Origin: an uncultured Collinsella sp. | Lineage (GTDB): Bacteria; Actinomycetota; Coriobacteriia; Coriobacteriales; Coriobacteriaceae | Length of the DNA: 64,000 nt | Assembly (NCBI GenBank): GCA_900540855.1 | Contig: UQHK01000014.1 | Location: 1 to 64,000, forward strand | Direction of reading: 5' to 3' | In this document: positions 1 to 7,047 of the stretch, piece after piece | Layout of the letters: each line of letters starts with the position of its first letter | Position numbering within the stretch: the first letter of the stretch is position 1 | The notes under the pieces: generated by a model | The model's database searches: none | What the model saw: only the letters and a program-made list of their open reading frames with translations | Told to the model about the DNA's origin: nothing | Made by a program: the position numbers and the translations under genes

Positions 1-224
1 CATTGCTGCTCGAGGCTGGGGTAGAGGTGGTAGAAGCCGTCGAAAAGGCTCTTGAAGCCAAAGGCTTGCTGCCAGTCCGCCATTCCTGCGCGCGCCATGC
101 CCGCGCGGTTGTAATGGTTGAACCCGGCGGCGCTCGACATGCCCGAGCCGATGCCGACGATGATGGCGTCGGCATCGTCGATAAGGCTTCGAAGCCTACG
201 CGCTTCTCTTTCTAGGGGTGGCAT
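1..224 (-). CDS. Sirtuin-like protein 3, N-terminal part (runs off left edge)
   Basis: Reading the complement from an ATG at 224 gives about 74 residues before the window edge, beginning MPPLEREARRLRSL and containing the nucleotide-loop motif DAIIVGIGSGMSSAAG. This matches the Rossmann NAD-binding start of SIR2-family proteins and resembles the same segment in the two genes upstream. The start overlaps the end of the preceding gene by 13 bases, which suggests translational coupling in one operon. The catalytic region lies outside the window, so activity cannot be judged. Family assignment is by motif and by similarity to its neighbours. Confidence 0.7.
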   Translation of the reverse strand, partial: MPPLEREARRLRSLIDDADAIIVGIGSGMSSAAGFNHYNRAGMARAGMADWQQAFGFKSLFDGFYHLYPSLEQQ

Positions 225-910
225 CGGGCGATCTCCTCGAAAGCCGGGGTCATATCGCCGTCAACGAGAATCGTCTTGCACGAGGCGTCGGGCGCCATGG
301 CCTGGCTGTAGTTGAACACGATGTAGGTGGCGTGCTCGCAGACGTTCGCGATCTGGGCGAGCATGTGCTTTATGATGCCGTTGCGCAGTCCCACGCCAAG
401 TTCGAAGATGGTGACCCTGCCGTTGCGATGGGCTTGCACAAGGCGCTCGAGCTCCTCGAGCTGGGCCGTGGCGAGGGCGTCTGGATGGGCGAGACGCCGC
501 TCGTCGATCGACGTGCGTATGCCCCCCTCCGTCTCGAGCACGCGGTTCTCGTTGAACCCTGCGCGTACGAAGTGCCCGTCGATATTGCACGTGATCACGA
601 AGGTGTCAGCGTGCTCTGTAAGACGCCGCAGCTCGTTCATGAGCGGGCTGGGCTCATATTCGAGATATTCCTTTTGATGAAACCGCTCGGCCCATCGGCG
701 TCGCACGCTGGCATCCGGGGAGGCAAGCCCCTGCAGTATGCAGCCGATGCCGTCTGCCTGGGCGAGGTCCCCGTACGCCTCTTGGAAATGAGCATCGGCG
801 CAGAAAAGGTTGAGCCCCTCTGCCATGTCCAGTCCGTTGCTAGCGCCGATGATGACAAGATCCGCTTCGGCTAGCGCCCTGCCTATGCGAACTGCTTTCG
901 CCGTCTCCAT
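212..910 (-). CDS. SIR2-family-like protein lacking a zinc ribbon
   Basis: A 232-residue protein. The N-terminus has a sirtuin-type NAD-binding loop (ADLVIIGASNGLDMAEG, about residues 16-32), followed by TCNIDGHF (about 107-114), which matches the conserved TQNID motif. Where canonical sirtuins have the catalytic LHG histidine, this protein has ETEGG, with Glu at about residue 128. No CxxC pairs follow, so the structural zinc ribbon is absent. It ends with FELGVGLRNGIIKHML, the second nucleotide-binding segment. It lies 3 bases after the larger sirtuin gene and overlaps the next one. It may be a degenerate or regulatory sirtuin, or an NAD-consuming enzyme with altered chemistry; its function is unknown. 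Confidence 0.7.
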   Translation of the reverse strand: METAKAVRIGRALAEADLVIIGASNGLDMAEGLNLFCADAHFQEAYGDLAQADGIGCILQGLASPDASVRRRWAERFHQKEYLEYEPSPLMNELRRLTEHADTFVITCNIDGHFVRAGFNENRVLETEGGIRTSIDERRLAHPDALATAQLEELERLVQAHRNGRVTIFELGVGLRNGIIKHMLAQIANVCEHATYIVFNYSQAMAPDASCKTILVDGDMTPAFEEIARCHP

Positions 911-913
911 GCG

Positions 914-1879
914 CTACCTCCCCAGCGTCTTGCGCACGTCGGCAAGCACGTCGGCGATGTCGGCGCGAACGGCGAGCCCCCGATCCTCGATCGCGCGGGG
1001 GAGAAACTGCGTCTTGTTGTTTACGGCGATGTAGCTGGCCTGCGGTAACTGCGCCGTGAGGGCCCAGAACGGCTCCTGGATAAACGCGGGCGTCATGCGG
1101 CCCACACCCAGCTCGAGGAAGAGGATCCTCTGCCGTGCGTGCGCGTCGAGCCAGTCGGACACCTTGCGGTACTGCTCCTCGTAGAGTTCGCCCTGCAGGA
1201 AGTTGCCGTAGCCGCGAACCCAGGGGAACGCCTCTGCCCCGCAGTGCGGGCAGCGCGGCACGAGCTCTGTCGGAACCTCAAGGCCGTCTCCCATGGCCTC
1301 TACCATGTTGGAGACCGGCTCGACCGCATCCCACACCGCGTCGGTGCAACAGCGGGAGCACTGAAAGAAGCGGTGGTCGCCTTGGATCTCTGCCACTTTC
1401 TCCCAGGGATAGAGCTTCACAAACTGCGTGTCCTGGTTGGTGGTGAGCACGAAGAAATCCTTCTCGGCGAGAATGGCGTCGAGGTCCCTGTAGGGCTTGC
1501 GCAGCGGGGCGTTGAGCGTGGTGTCGAGGAAGGTGGCGAGGTATCCCCAGCGCGCCTCGGCGGTGGGCCAGCGGTAGAACGACCCCTCGAAAGCGCCCTT
1601 GAAACCGTAGCGCTCGGCGAATTTGCCGAAATGCCTGCGATAGGTTGCGTTGTCCTCGTAATAGAAGTCGCCGCCGCCCGCCGCGGAGAGCCCGGAGGCC
1701 CCGCCCACCAGCACGCAATCGGCTTCTTCGATCATACGGGCGAAGTCCTCGATTTGCTGGTCGTAGGGCTCGGGCTCGCGGTCACTCAGCTCATAGGGCG
1801 TGCTGCCGCTGCGGTAGGCGGCATGAAGGGAAAACGATCGGTTGGTGAGCTCGATAACGAGCTGCTCGTACAGGGTCAC
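914..1879 (-). CDS. Divergent SIR2-family protein, SirTM-like (class M sirtuin)
   Basis: I place the start at GTG 1879, which has an AGAAGG ribosome-binding site 6 bases upstream, giving 321 residues; the open frame itself extends upstream through the operator. Motifs: VGGASGLSAAGGG (about 58-70), TTNQDTQF (146-153), EIQG (164-167), then Cys174, Cys177/178 and Cys210/Cys213 of a zinc ribbon, and LELGVGR near 260. The catalytic histidine of deacetylating sirtuins is replaced by Gln166. The combination Asn148, Gln166 and Arg222 resembles the Asn/Gln/Arg set recalled from macrodomain-linked SirTM ADP-ribosyltransferases. Known SirTM operons encode a macrodomain and a lipoylated carrier; none is visible here. 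First gene of a minus-strand operon divergent from a TetR gene. Confidence 0.75.
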   Translation of the reverse strand: MTLYEQLVIELTNRSFSLHAAYRSGSTPYELSDREPEPYDQQIEDFARMIEEADCVLVGGASGLSAAGGGDFYYEDNATYRRHFGKFAERYGFKGAFEGSFYRWPTAEARWGYLATFLDTTLNAPLRKPYRDLDAILAEKDFFVLTTNQDTQFVKLYPWEKVAEIQGDHRFFQCSRCCTDAVWDAVEPVSNMVEAMGDGLEVPTELVPRCPHCGAEAFPWVRGYGNFLQGELYEEQYRKVSDWLDAHARQRILFLELGVGRMTPAFIQEPFWALTAQLPQASYIAVNNKTQFLPRAIEDRGLAVRADIADVLADVRKTLGR

Positions 1880-1899
1880 TGGATACCTTCTTTCAGCTA

Positions 1900-1919
1900 T
1901 TATAAACACGTGTCTATAA
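1900..1919. promoter_or_regulatory. Palindromic operator between sirtuin operon and TetR gene
   Basis: The 20-bp palindrome TTATAAACACGTGTCTATAA is symmetric except for one base pair. It lies 20 bp upstream of the GTG of the sirtuin operon and about 100 bp upstream of the TetR start. On the minus strand a TATAAT-like -10 element overlaps it, so a bound repressor would block the sirtuin promoter. The best candidate binder is the TetR protein encoded next door. The symmetry is seen directly; the binding partner is inferred. Confidence 0.7.
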
Positions 1920-2022
1920 AAAGTATCCATGTCGATTTGCTTAAGAGCAATGAACTGCTTCGGCCTGCTGTCGATAAACGAGCGTTTGCCGGGCATTGTC
2001 GAGCGTTGCAATTGGAGGGGTA

Positions 2023-2577
2023 ATGGAAGCGGGGAAGATCGATCGTCGCCGACGCTATACACTCTCGGTCATACGGGAGGCGTTCTTCGCGCTGCTGGCC
2101 GAGGTCGGCTTCGCGAAGATGACGGTAGCGGATATCTGCCGCCGTGCCGATATTAACCGTGGCACGTTCTATCTGCACTACGAGGACAAGTTCGCCCTGC
2201 TCGACGCGCTTATCGACGAGGCCTTGGCGGCGGTGCCGCCGCTCGAGGGAACGGAGGCGGGTGCCCTCTGCCAGCGTCCGCCGGCAAACGATGACTATTA
2301 TCTGCTCTACTCGGATGACGACGCGTACGCTCGGGTGGCACAGCGCGTCGTCGAGCGCGGCGCCGAGCAGATGGTTCCCTCGATCATGGAGGAGACTGGG
2401 CTTTCGCGCGAGGACGCCTATCTGCTCTTCGTCCACAACGTCCAGGGAAATCTCGCGGTCAACCGCCTGCTCGGTTGGAGGCGAGGGCCCGAGTTTGCCC
2501 ACGCTCAGGAGCTGCTCAGCGCCTATTCCGAAGGGGGCATGCGGGCGGTATCGGCTCGTCACGATCCCCGTAGTTGA
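2023..2577 (+). CDS. TetR/AcrR family transcriptional regulator
   Basis: A 184-residue protein with an N-terminal helix-turn-helix: LAEVGFAKMTVADICRRADI followed by NRGTFYLHYEDKFALLDAL, the classic TetR recognition pattern (about residues 22-60). The C-terminal helical part would bind a ligand and resembles no specific subfamily. ATG 2023 is chosen because GGAGGGG lies just upstream; an in-frame TTG at 1996 is less likely. It is divergent from the sirtuin-like operon, with a 20-bp palindrome in between, so it probably represses that operon and possibly itself. The ligand is unknown. Confidence 0.88.
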   Translation: MEAGKIDRRRRYTLSVIREAFFALLAEVGFAKMTVADICRRADINRGTFYLHYEDKFALLDALIDEALAAVPPLEGTEAGALCQRPPANDDYYLLYSDDDAYARVAQRVVERGAEQMVPSIMEETGLSREDAYLLFVHNVQGNLAVNRLLGWRRGPEFAHAQELLSAYSEGGMRAVSARHDPRS

Positions 2578-2781
2578 TCTTGACAGCGTGCCATTTCAGG
2601 CAGGCGACGTTGCTATGGCCCCTCTTTGGTTTTCGATGTTGTATAAGGCAATCGCAATCGCCTTGAGCTTCTTTAGGGAACTTGAGCAAGAGATATGGCC
2701 TGCTGGCGATTGATTAACCCCATTTGTTTTGGTTACAAGAAAAAATGCTGCGCGCCTGCAGCATGAAGGAGAGGGAATCCT

Positions 2782-3312
2782 ATGAATATCGTTGTATTGA
2801 GCGGCAGCCCGCGTAAGGGCGCCAATACCGATACCATGGTCGAGGCGTTTGCCGAGACCGCGCGTGAGGGCGGCCATACGGTCGAGGTCATCCGCGTTGC
2901 CAGCAAGAAGATCGCCGGCTGCTTGGGATGCCAGTACTGCTTCGCCCATGAGGGCGTCTGCGTGCAGAAGGATGACATGGCCAACGTGATTGAGTCGCTG
3001 AAAGACACCGACATGGTTGTCTTCGCTTCGCCTATCTACTGGTTTGATATCACTGCGCAGGAAAAGACCGCCATCGACCGCCTGTACGCCTTCGGTGCCA
3101 CGGGTTTCCCGTTCACCAAGACGGCCCTTTTGCTCGATAGCCACAGCGAGGGTGTCTATGATGCGGCGATTGCCATGTACAAGTCAACCTGCGCGTACTG
3201 CAAGTGGGAGGACCAGGGCATTGTCACCATTAGCGGCATGACCGAGCGCGACAGCATGGCCTCCTCGCCCAAGTTGGAAGAGGTGCGCGAGCTCGCCCGC
3301 AAGCTCGCCTAA
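2782..3312 (+). CDS. Flavodoxin-fold NAD(P)H-dependent FMN reductase (iron-sulfur flavoprotein type)
   Basis: A 176-residue protein starting MNIVVLSGSPRKGANT, the phosphate-binding loop of the NADPH-dependent FMN reductase / Isf family. CLGCQYCFAHEGVC (Cys47, 50, 53, 60) matches the compact cysteine motif that binds an Fe-S cluster or is redox-active in this family. VFASPIYWFDIT is the second FMN-contact segment. A strong GAAGGAGAGG ribosome-binding site precedes the ATG. A small hairpin at 2745-2764 lies just before it. It stands alone between the TetR gene and a convergent AAA ATPase. Electron transfer or quinone/oxygen detoxification is typical of the family; the substrate cannot be told. 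Confidence 0.85.
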   Translation: MNIVVLSGSPRKGANTDTMVEAFAETAREGGHTVEVIRVASKKIAGCLGCQYCFAHEGVCVQKDDMANVIESLKDTDMVVFASPIYWFDITAQEKTAIDRLYAFGATGFPFTKTALLLDSHSEGVYDAAIAMYKSTCAYCKWEDQGIVTISGMTERDSMASSPKLEEVRELARKLA

Positions 3313-3325
3313 GGACAAGAGGAGC

Positions 3326-3390
3326 GCATGGCAATCAGCACAAGCGGAAATGCTTGCTGCCCTTACCAAGAGGATTGCTGATTGCCATGC
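3326..3390. repeat. Inverted repeat between convergent genes
   Basis: Two perfect 15-base arms, GCATGGCAATCAGCA and TGCTGATTGCCATGC, are separated by 35 bases in the gap between the flavoprotein and the convergent AAA ATPase. There is no T-run on either side, so it is not a standard terminator, though it could form a transcript end structure. Confidence 0.6.
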
Positions 3391-3420
3391 AACGATGCTC
3401 CCGCGGACAATTCCGGTGTG

Positions 3421-4515
3421 CTAAAACGCCTTCTCGTTCAAGAATTCCCTGAACGCGGGGATGTCGAAGCCGACGAGGCCACGTCCACGTTCCCCGATAA
3501 CGCCGTCCTCGAGGAGGCGGCGTTTGTATTGGCTTGCGTAGTTGCTGGCGACGCCCATGCGTTTGGCTATCTCCGAGACCCTGCTGGGGCCAGAATCGGG
3601 CAGCATCGCGAGCAAAAACTCAATGTCTTTATCGGAAAGCTCCTGATAGGTCGTTTCGAGAATACGATCGCGCAGCTCCATACGGGCAAGCAGAGAACCC
3701 TGCTGGACATCGGATGTACTGATTTGGGGCGAGTTTTCCGAAACATCCCAAGTGCGATATCCGACGAGCTGCATCATGTAGGGAAATCCGTCGACGGCCT
3801 TCACGGCATCCTCGAGCGCTTCTGGCGTGATTGAGCGTCCTCCTGCTTCAATGGTTTTACGAAATGCATTTGCAATCTCAACATCAGTGATTCGTCCCAG
3901 CTGATGATACTGGGAGCGTCTGAGGAACGAGACGGAATCGTTACGTAGCAACGCCGATACTTTGTAGGGCAGTCCTGCCATGAGTAGGGCAACTTTTTTA
4001 CCTTCGCGTACAAAGTGCTGGTAAACAGAGGCAAATTGAAGCATTTCTTCGAGATCGACGGTGACTTCATCGATGGTGATGAGAAGTCCGATGTCATGTT
4101 TTTCGAGTTGCTTAAAGATGCCATTCATGCGCGTGCGCCAGTTGCCCTGAGCCTCTTGAGCGTATGTCCAATCGATGCCCACTGGGCCAATTTGAACACC
4201 GTTTATGCGCGCGTGAGGCTGTGAGAGGTAGCTATCTGCGGCTTCTTTGGTTCGCTCGATAATATCTTCGAGCATGCCTGGCATGGCGGAGACATTTGCT
4301 GCGATCCAGTCGTGTTCAAGCGCCGTTTCTGAAAGGAGCGAGAGAAGTGCCGTCTTGCCCGTTCCCCTTGCGCCAGTAAAAATGGTCGACAGGTTGGGAT
4401 CTCCTGGGCCGTTGATAAAGCCACGGTTGATGTCGCGCAGGATATGCTCGCGACCCGCTAGAAAGGGAGGGACGCTTCCAAATGTTGGGGTAAAGGGGTT
4501 CTTGCTGTACTCCAT
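3421..4515 (-). CDS. AAA ATPase with C-terminal winged helix
   Basis: 364 residues from ATG 4515, which has AGGAG at good spacing; the open frame continues upstream through repeated operator-like DNA, which argues against longer starts. Walker A is FTGARGTGKTALL (about 47-58), Walker B is LLITIDEV (Asp149-Glu150), and residues 300-345 form a helix-turn-helix/winged helix (VSEIAKRMGVASNYASQYKRRLLEDGVI). This ORC/Cdc6-like ATPase plus winged-helix layout is common in stand-alone genes of unknown role in actinobacteria and archaea. No nuclease or toxin partner is adjacent. Three iterated repeats just upstream suggest self-regulation. The exact function is unknown. Confidence 0.75.
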   Translation of the reverse strand: MEYSKNPFTPTFGSVPPFLAGREHILRDINRGFINGPGDPNLSTIFTGARGTGKTALLSLLSETALEHDWIAANVSAMPGMLEDIIERTKEAADSYLSQPHARINGVQIGPVGIDWTYAQEAQGNWRTRMNGIFKQLEKHDIGLLITIDEVTVDLEEMLQFASVYQHFVREGKKVALLMAGLPYKVSALLRNDSVSFLRRSQYHQLGRITDVEIANAFRKTIEAGGRSITPEALEDAVKAVDGFPYMMQLVGYRTWDVSENSPQISTSDVQQGSLLARMELRDRILETTYQELSDKDIEFLLAMLPDSGPSRVSEIAKRMGVASNYASQYKRRLLEDGVIGERGRGLVGFDIPAFREFLNEKAF

Positions 4516-4524
4516 GGTAGCTCC

Positions 4525-4579
4525 TTTGCAGGTTTTGCTAATTTTTGCAAGTTTTGCTAACTTTTGCAAGTTTTGCTAA
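4525..4579. repeat. Three direct repeats upstream of the AAA ATPase
   Basis: Three copies of a 17-base unit, TTTGCAAGTTTTGCTAA (first copy with one change), start at 4525, 4544 and 4563, a regular 19-bp spacing. They overlap the leader immediately upstream of the ATPase ribosome-binding site. Nineteen is not a multiple of three, so this is not a coding repeat. The likely role is a cooperative binding array for a regulator, possibly the winged-helix ATPase itself. Confidence 0.75.
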
Positions 4580-4671
4580 CGACTGACCAAAGGGCATCGA
4601 AGTAGTGACGCTGACATTTTTACGCAGAAAAATAAGCAGAAATCAATTTATCTGCGTTAAAAAATAGTTGA

Positions 4672-4724
4672 GAAGAAAAACGACGAGTCCCGGGCGCAAT
4701 GCCGTTGCGTTCCGGGCCTCGTCG
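4672..4724 (-). terminator. Intrinsic terminator of the topoisomerase operon
   Basis: On the minus strand, CGACGAGGCCCGG pairs with CCCGGGACTCGTCG across a loop, followed by TTTTTC. It lies 38 bases beyond the parC stop, as expected for a rho-independent terminator of the parE-parC transcript. Confidence 0.8.
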
Positions 4725-4761
4725 CTTTGCGAAGTATCTAACGATCTCGTTGCCGTGGTAC

Positions 4762-7002
4762 CTAGTCAAACAAACTCGGCATGTCATTTTCCTTCATGAG
4801 GGCGCCGGCGGAGGGCAGGCTCTGCGCGGTGAACTTCTCGGCCGAGACGCCGGCGCCAAGGATTTCCTCGGTCGTGCCGACGGTGGTGACCGAGCGGCCC
4901 TTCTTGGCCGTAAAGGCCTGGACGCCCTGCGTGTTGGTGGTCGTCTTGGTCTTGAGCAGCGACGTGTTGAAGTTCATCAGGCGGTAGTCGCTCGAGACCA
5001 GCGCGAGGTCGCGGTCCTCCTTGAGCACCTGCGCATACAGCAGCTTGCTGCCGCCGTAGATGGCGTTCTTAAGGCGCTTGCGGTTGGTCTTGGTAACGTA
5101 TCCAGAAAGCGCGACACGCACCACGCGGCCGTTCTCAAAGACGAACAGCACGTCGGCCTTGTAGTCCTCGGGGTCGATGACCCAGATGACGCTCTCGTCG
5201 GGTTCCATCTCAAGATCGGTCGGAAGGTACGAGCCCAGCTGGGCCGACTTGGTGTCCTCAAATGCCGCAACCTTGCACTTGTACACCTGGCTCTTGTTGG
5301 TAAACACGAGCAGCTCGTGCGTGTTGGAGGACGGGAACTCGATAAAGGGTTTGTCGCCGTCCTTGTACTTGAGCGTGGTCGCCTTTTTGAGTACGCGGTC
5401 CGTCATCTTCTTAAGGTAGCCATCGCGCGAGAGCATGATGGTGACCGGGTACTCCTCGACCTCGGGCTCCAAGCTTACTTCGATAACCTCATGGGGCTCG
5501 ATTCTGCCCGTGCGGCGCGGCATCACGTACTTCTTGTTGACCGCGGCCAGCTCGTCGCTGATGACCTTCTTGATGTTTTCCTCGCTGGAAAGGATCTCCT
5601 CAAGCTCGGCAATCTCGCCCTCAAGCTTTGCAATGTCCTTGGTGCGGTTGAGGATATACTCCTCGTTGATGTTGCGGAGCTTAAGTTCGGCAACAAACTC
5701 GGCCTGGGTCTCGTCGATGTCGAAACCCTTCATAAGGTTGGGCACGACCTCGGCCTCGAGCTTAGTGCCGCGGATGATGGCGATGGCCTTGTCGATGTCG
5801 AGCAGAATTGCCTCGAGGCCGTGCAGCAGGTGCAGACGCTCGGACTTTTTGCCCAGGTCAAAGTTAATGCGGCGACGCGTGGACTCAATACGCCACTTGA
5901 CCCACTCGTGCAGGATCTGGCGCACGCCCATAACGCGGGGATAGCCGTCGACCAGCACGTTAAAGTTGCACGAGAACGAATCCTGCAGCGTGGTCGAGCG
6001 ATAGAGCTTCGCCATGAGCTTGTCGGGGTCGACACCGCGCTTAAGGTCGATGGCGATGCGCAGACCCGAGAGGTCGGTCTCGTCGCGGATGTCGGCAATC
6101 TCCTTGACCTTGCCCTCTTTGGAGAGCTTGACGATGCGCTCGATGATGACATCGGTCTTGGTGGTGTAGGGGATCTCGTAGACCTCGATGATGCGCTCTT
6201 CGGGAATCCAGCGCCAGCGGGAGCGGATCTGGAAGCTGCCAAGGCCGGTCTCGATGATCTTCTCCATCTCCTCGCGGCGGTAGATGATCTCGCCGCCGGT
6301 CGAGAAGTCGGGCATGGGCATGTACTCGAGCAGGTCGCAGTCGGGATCCTGCAGGTAGTGCATCGTGGCGGTACAGACCTCATTGAGGTTGAAGCCGCAG
6401 ATGTCGGACGCCATGGCGACGCCGATGCCCTTATTGGCCGAGACGAGGATGTTGGGGAACGTGGTGGGCAGCAGGCGCGGCTCCTTCATGGCGCCGTCGT
6501 AGCTGTCGACGAAGTCGACCGGGTCTTTGTCGATGTCCTTGAAGATCTCGGCGCTGATGGGGGAGAGCTTGGCCTCGGTGTAACGCGAGGCGGCGTAGCT
6601 CAGGTCGCCCGAATAGTACTTACCAAAGTTGCCCTTCGACTCCACGAAGGGGGCGAGCAGTGCTTCGTTGCCGGTGGCCAGGCGCACCATCGTCTCGTAG
6701 ATTGCGGCGTCGCCATGCGGGTTGAGCTTCATGGTCTGGCCCACGATGTTGGCGCTTTTTTGGCGCTCGCCCTTGAGCAGACCCATCTTGTACATGGTGT
6801 AGAGCAGCTTGCGGTGCGAGGGCTTAAAGCCGTCGATTTCGGGGAAAGCACGCGAGACGTTGACGCTCATGGCGTAGGGCATGTAGTTGACCTCGAGCGT
6901 CTGCGTAATCGGCTGGTCGGTGACCTCGGAGTGCAGGCCGATGACGTTCTCGGCGTTGACCTGCTTTTTCTTTGGCTGGTTCTTCGTCTTCTTCTTTGCC
7001 AC
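4762..7002 (-). CDS. parC: Type IIA DNA topoisomerase subunit A (ParC/GyrA-like)
   Basis: A 746-residue breakage-reunion subunit. After a Lys-rich start come the GyrA/ParC core motifs: AFPEIDGFKPSHRKLLY, NPHGDAAIYETMVRLA, KGNFGKYYSGDLSYAASRYTEAKL with the DNA-linking Tyr141, a coiled-coil exit-gate region (about 385-470) and a C-terminal repeat domain for DNA wrapping. No clear GyrA-box is visible, which fits a topoisomerase IV-like relaxase/decatenase rather than a supercoiling gyrase, but this is only suggestive. It follows the ATPase subunit by 45 bases in one minus-strand operon ending at a strong terminator. Naming as ParC rather than a second GyrA is uncertain. Confidence 0.88.
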   Translation of the reverse strand: MAKKKTKNQPKKKQVNAENVIGLHSEVTDQPITQTLEVNYMPYAMSVNVSRAFPEIDGFKPSHRKLLYTMYKMGLLKGERQKSANIVGQTMKLNPHGDAAIYETMVRLATGNEALLAPFVESKGNFGKYYSGDLSYAASRYTEAKLSPISAEIFKDIDKDPVDFVDSYDGAMKEPRLLPTTFPNILVSANKGIGVAMASDICGFNLNEVCTATMHYLQDPDCDLLEYMPMPDFSTGGEIIYRREEMEKIIETGLGSFQIRSRWRWIPEERIIEVYEIPYTTKTDVIIERIVKLSKEGKVKEIADIRDETDLSGLRIAIDLKRGVDPDKLMAKLYRSTTLQDSFSCNFNVLVDGYPRVMGVRQILHEWVKWRIESTRRRINFDLGKKSERLHLLHGLEAILLDIDKAIAIIRGTKLEAEVVPNLMKGFDIDETQAEFVAELKLRNINEEYILNRTKDIAKLEGEIAELEEILSSEENIKKVISDELAAVNKKYVMPRRTGRIEPHEVIEVSLEPEVEEYPVTIMLSRDGYLKKMTDRVLKKATTLKYKDGDKPFIEFPSSNTHELLVFTNKSQVYKCKVAAFEDTKSAQLGSYLPTDLEMEPDESVIWVIDPEDYKADVLFVFENGRVVRVALSGYVTKTNRKRLKNAIYGGSKLLYAQVLKEDRDLALVSSDYRLMNFNTSLLKTKTTTNTQGVQAFTAKKGRSVTTVGTTEEILGAGVSAEKFTAQSLPSAGALMKENDMPSLFD

Positions 7003-7047
7003 GATTTCCTCTTGAACTTCTTATGGGCCGTCGTTATCGATTTGCTG

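Noticed and set aside
914..2062. Starting the large sirtuin gene at 2062 or at the ATG near 1930
   Set aside because: Those starts would place the operator palindrome and -10 inside the gene; the GTG at 1879 has a ribosome-binding site.
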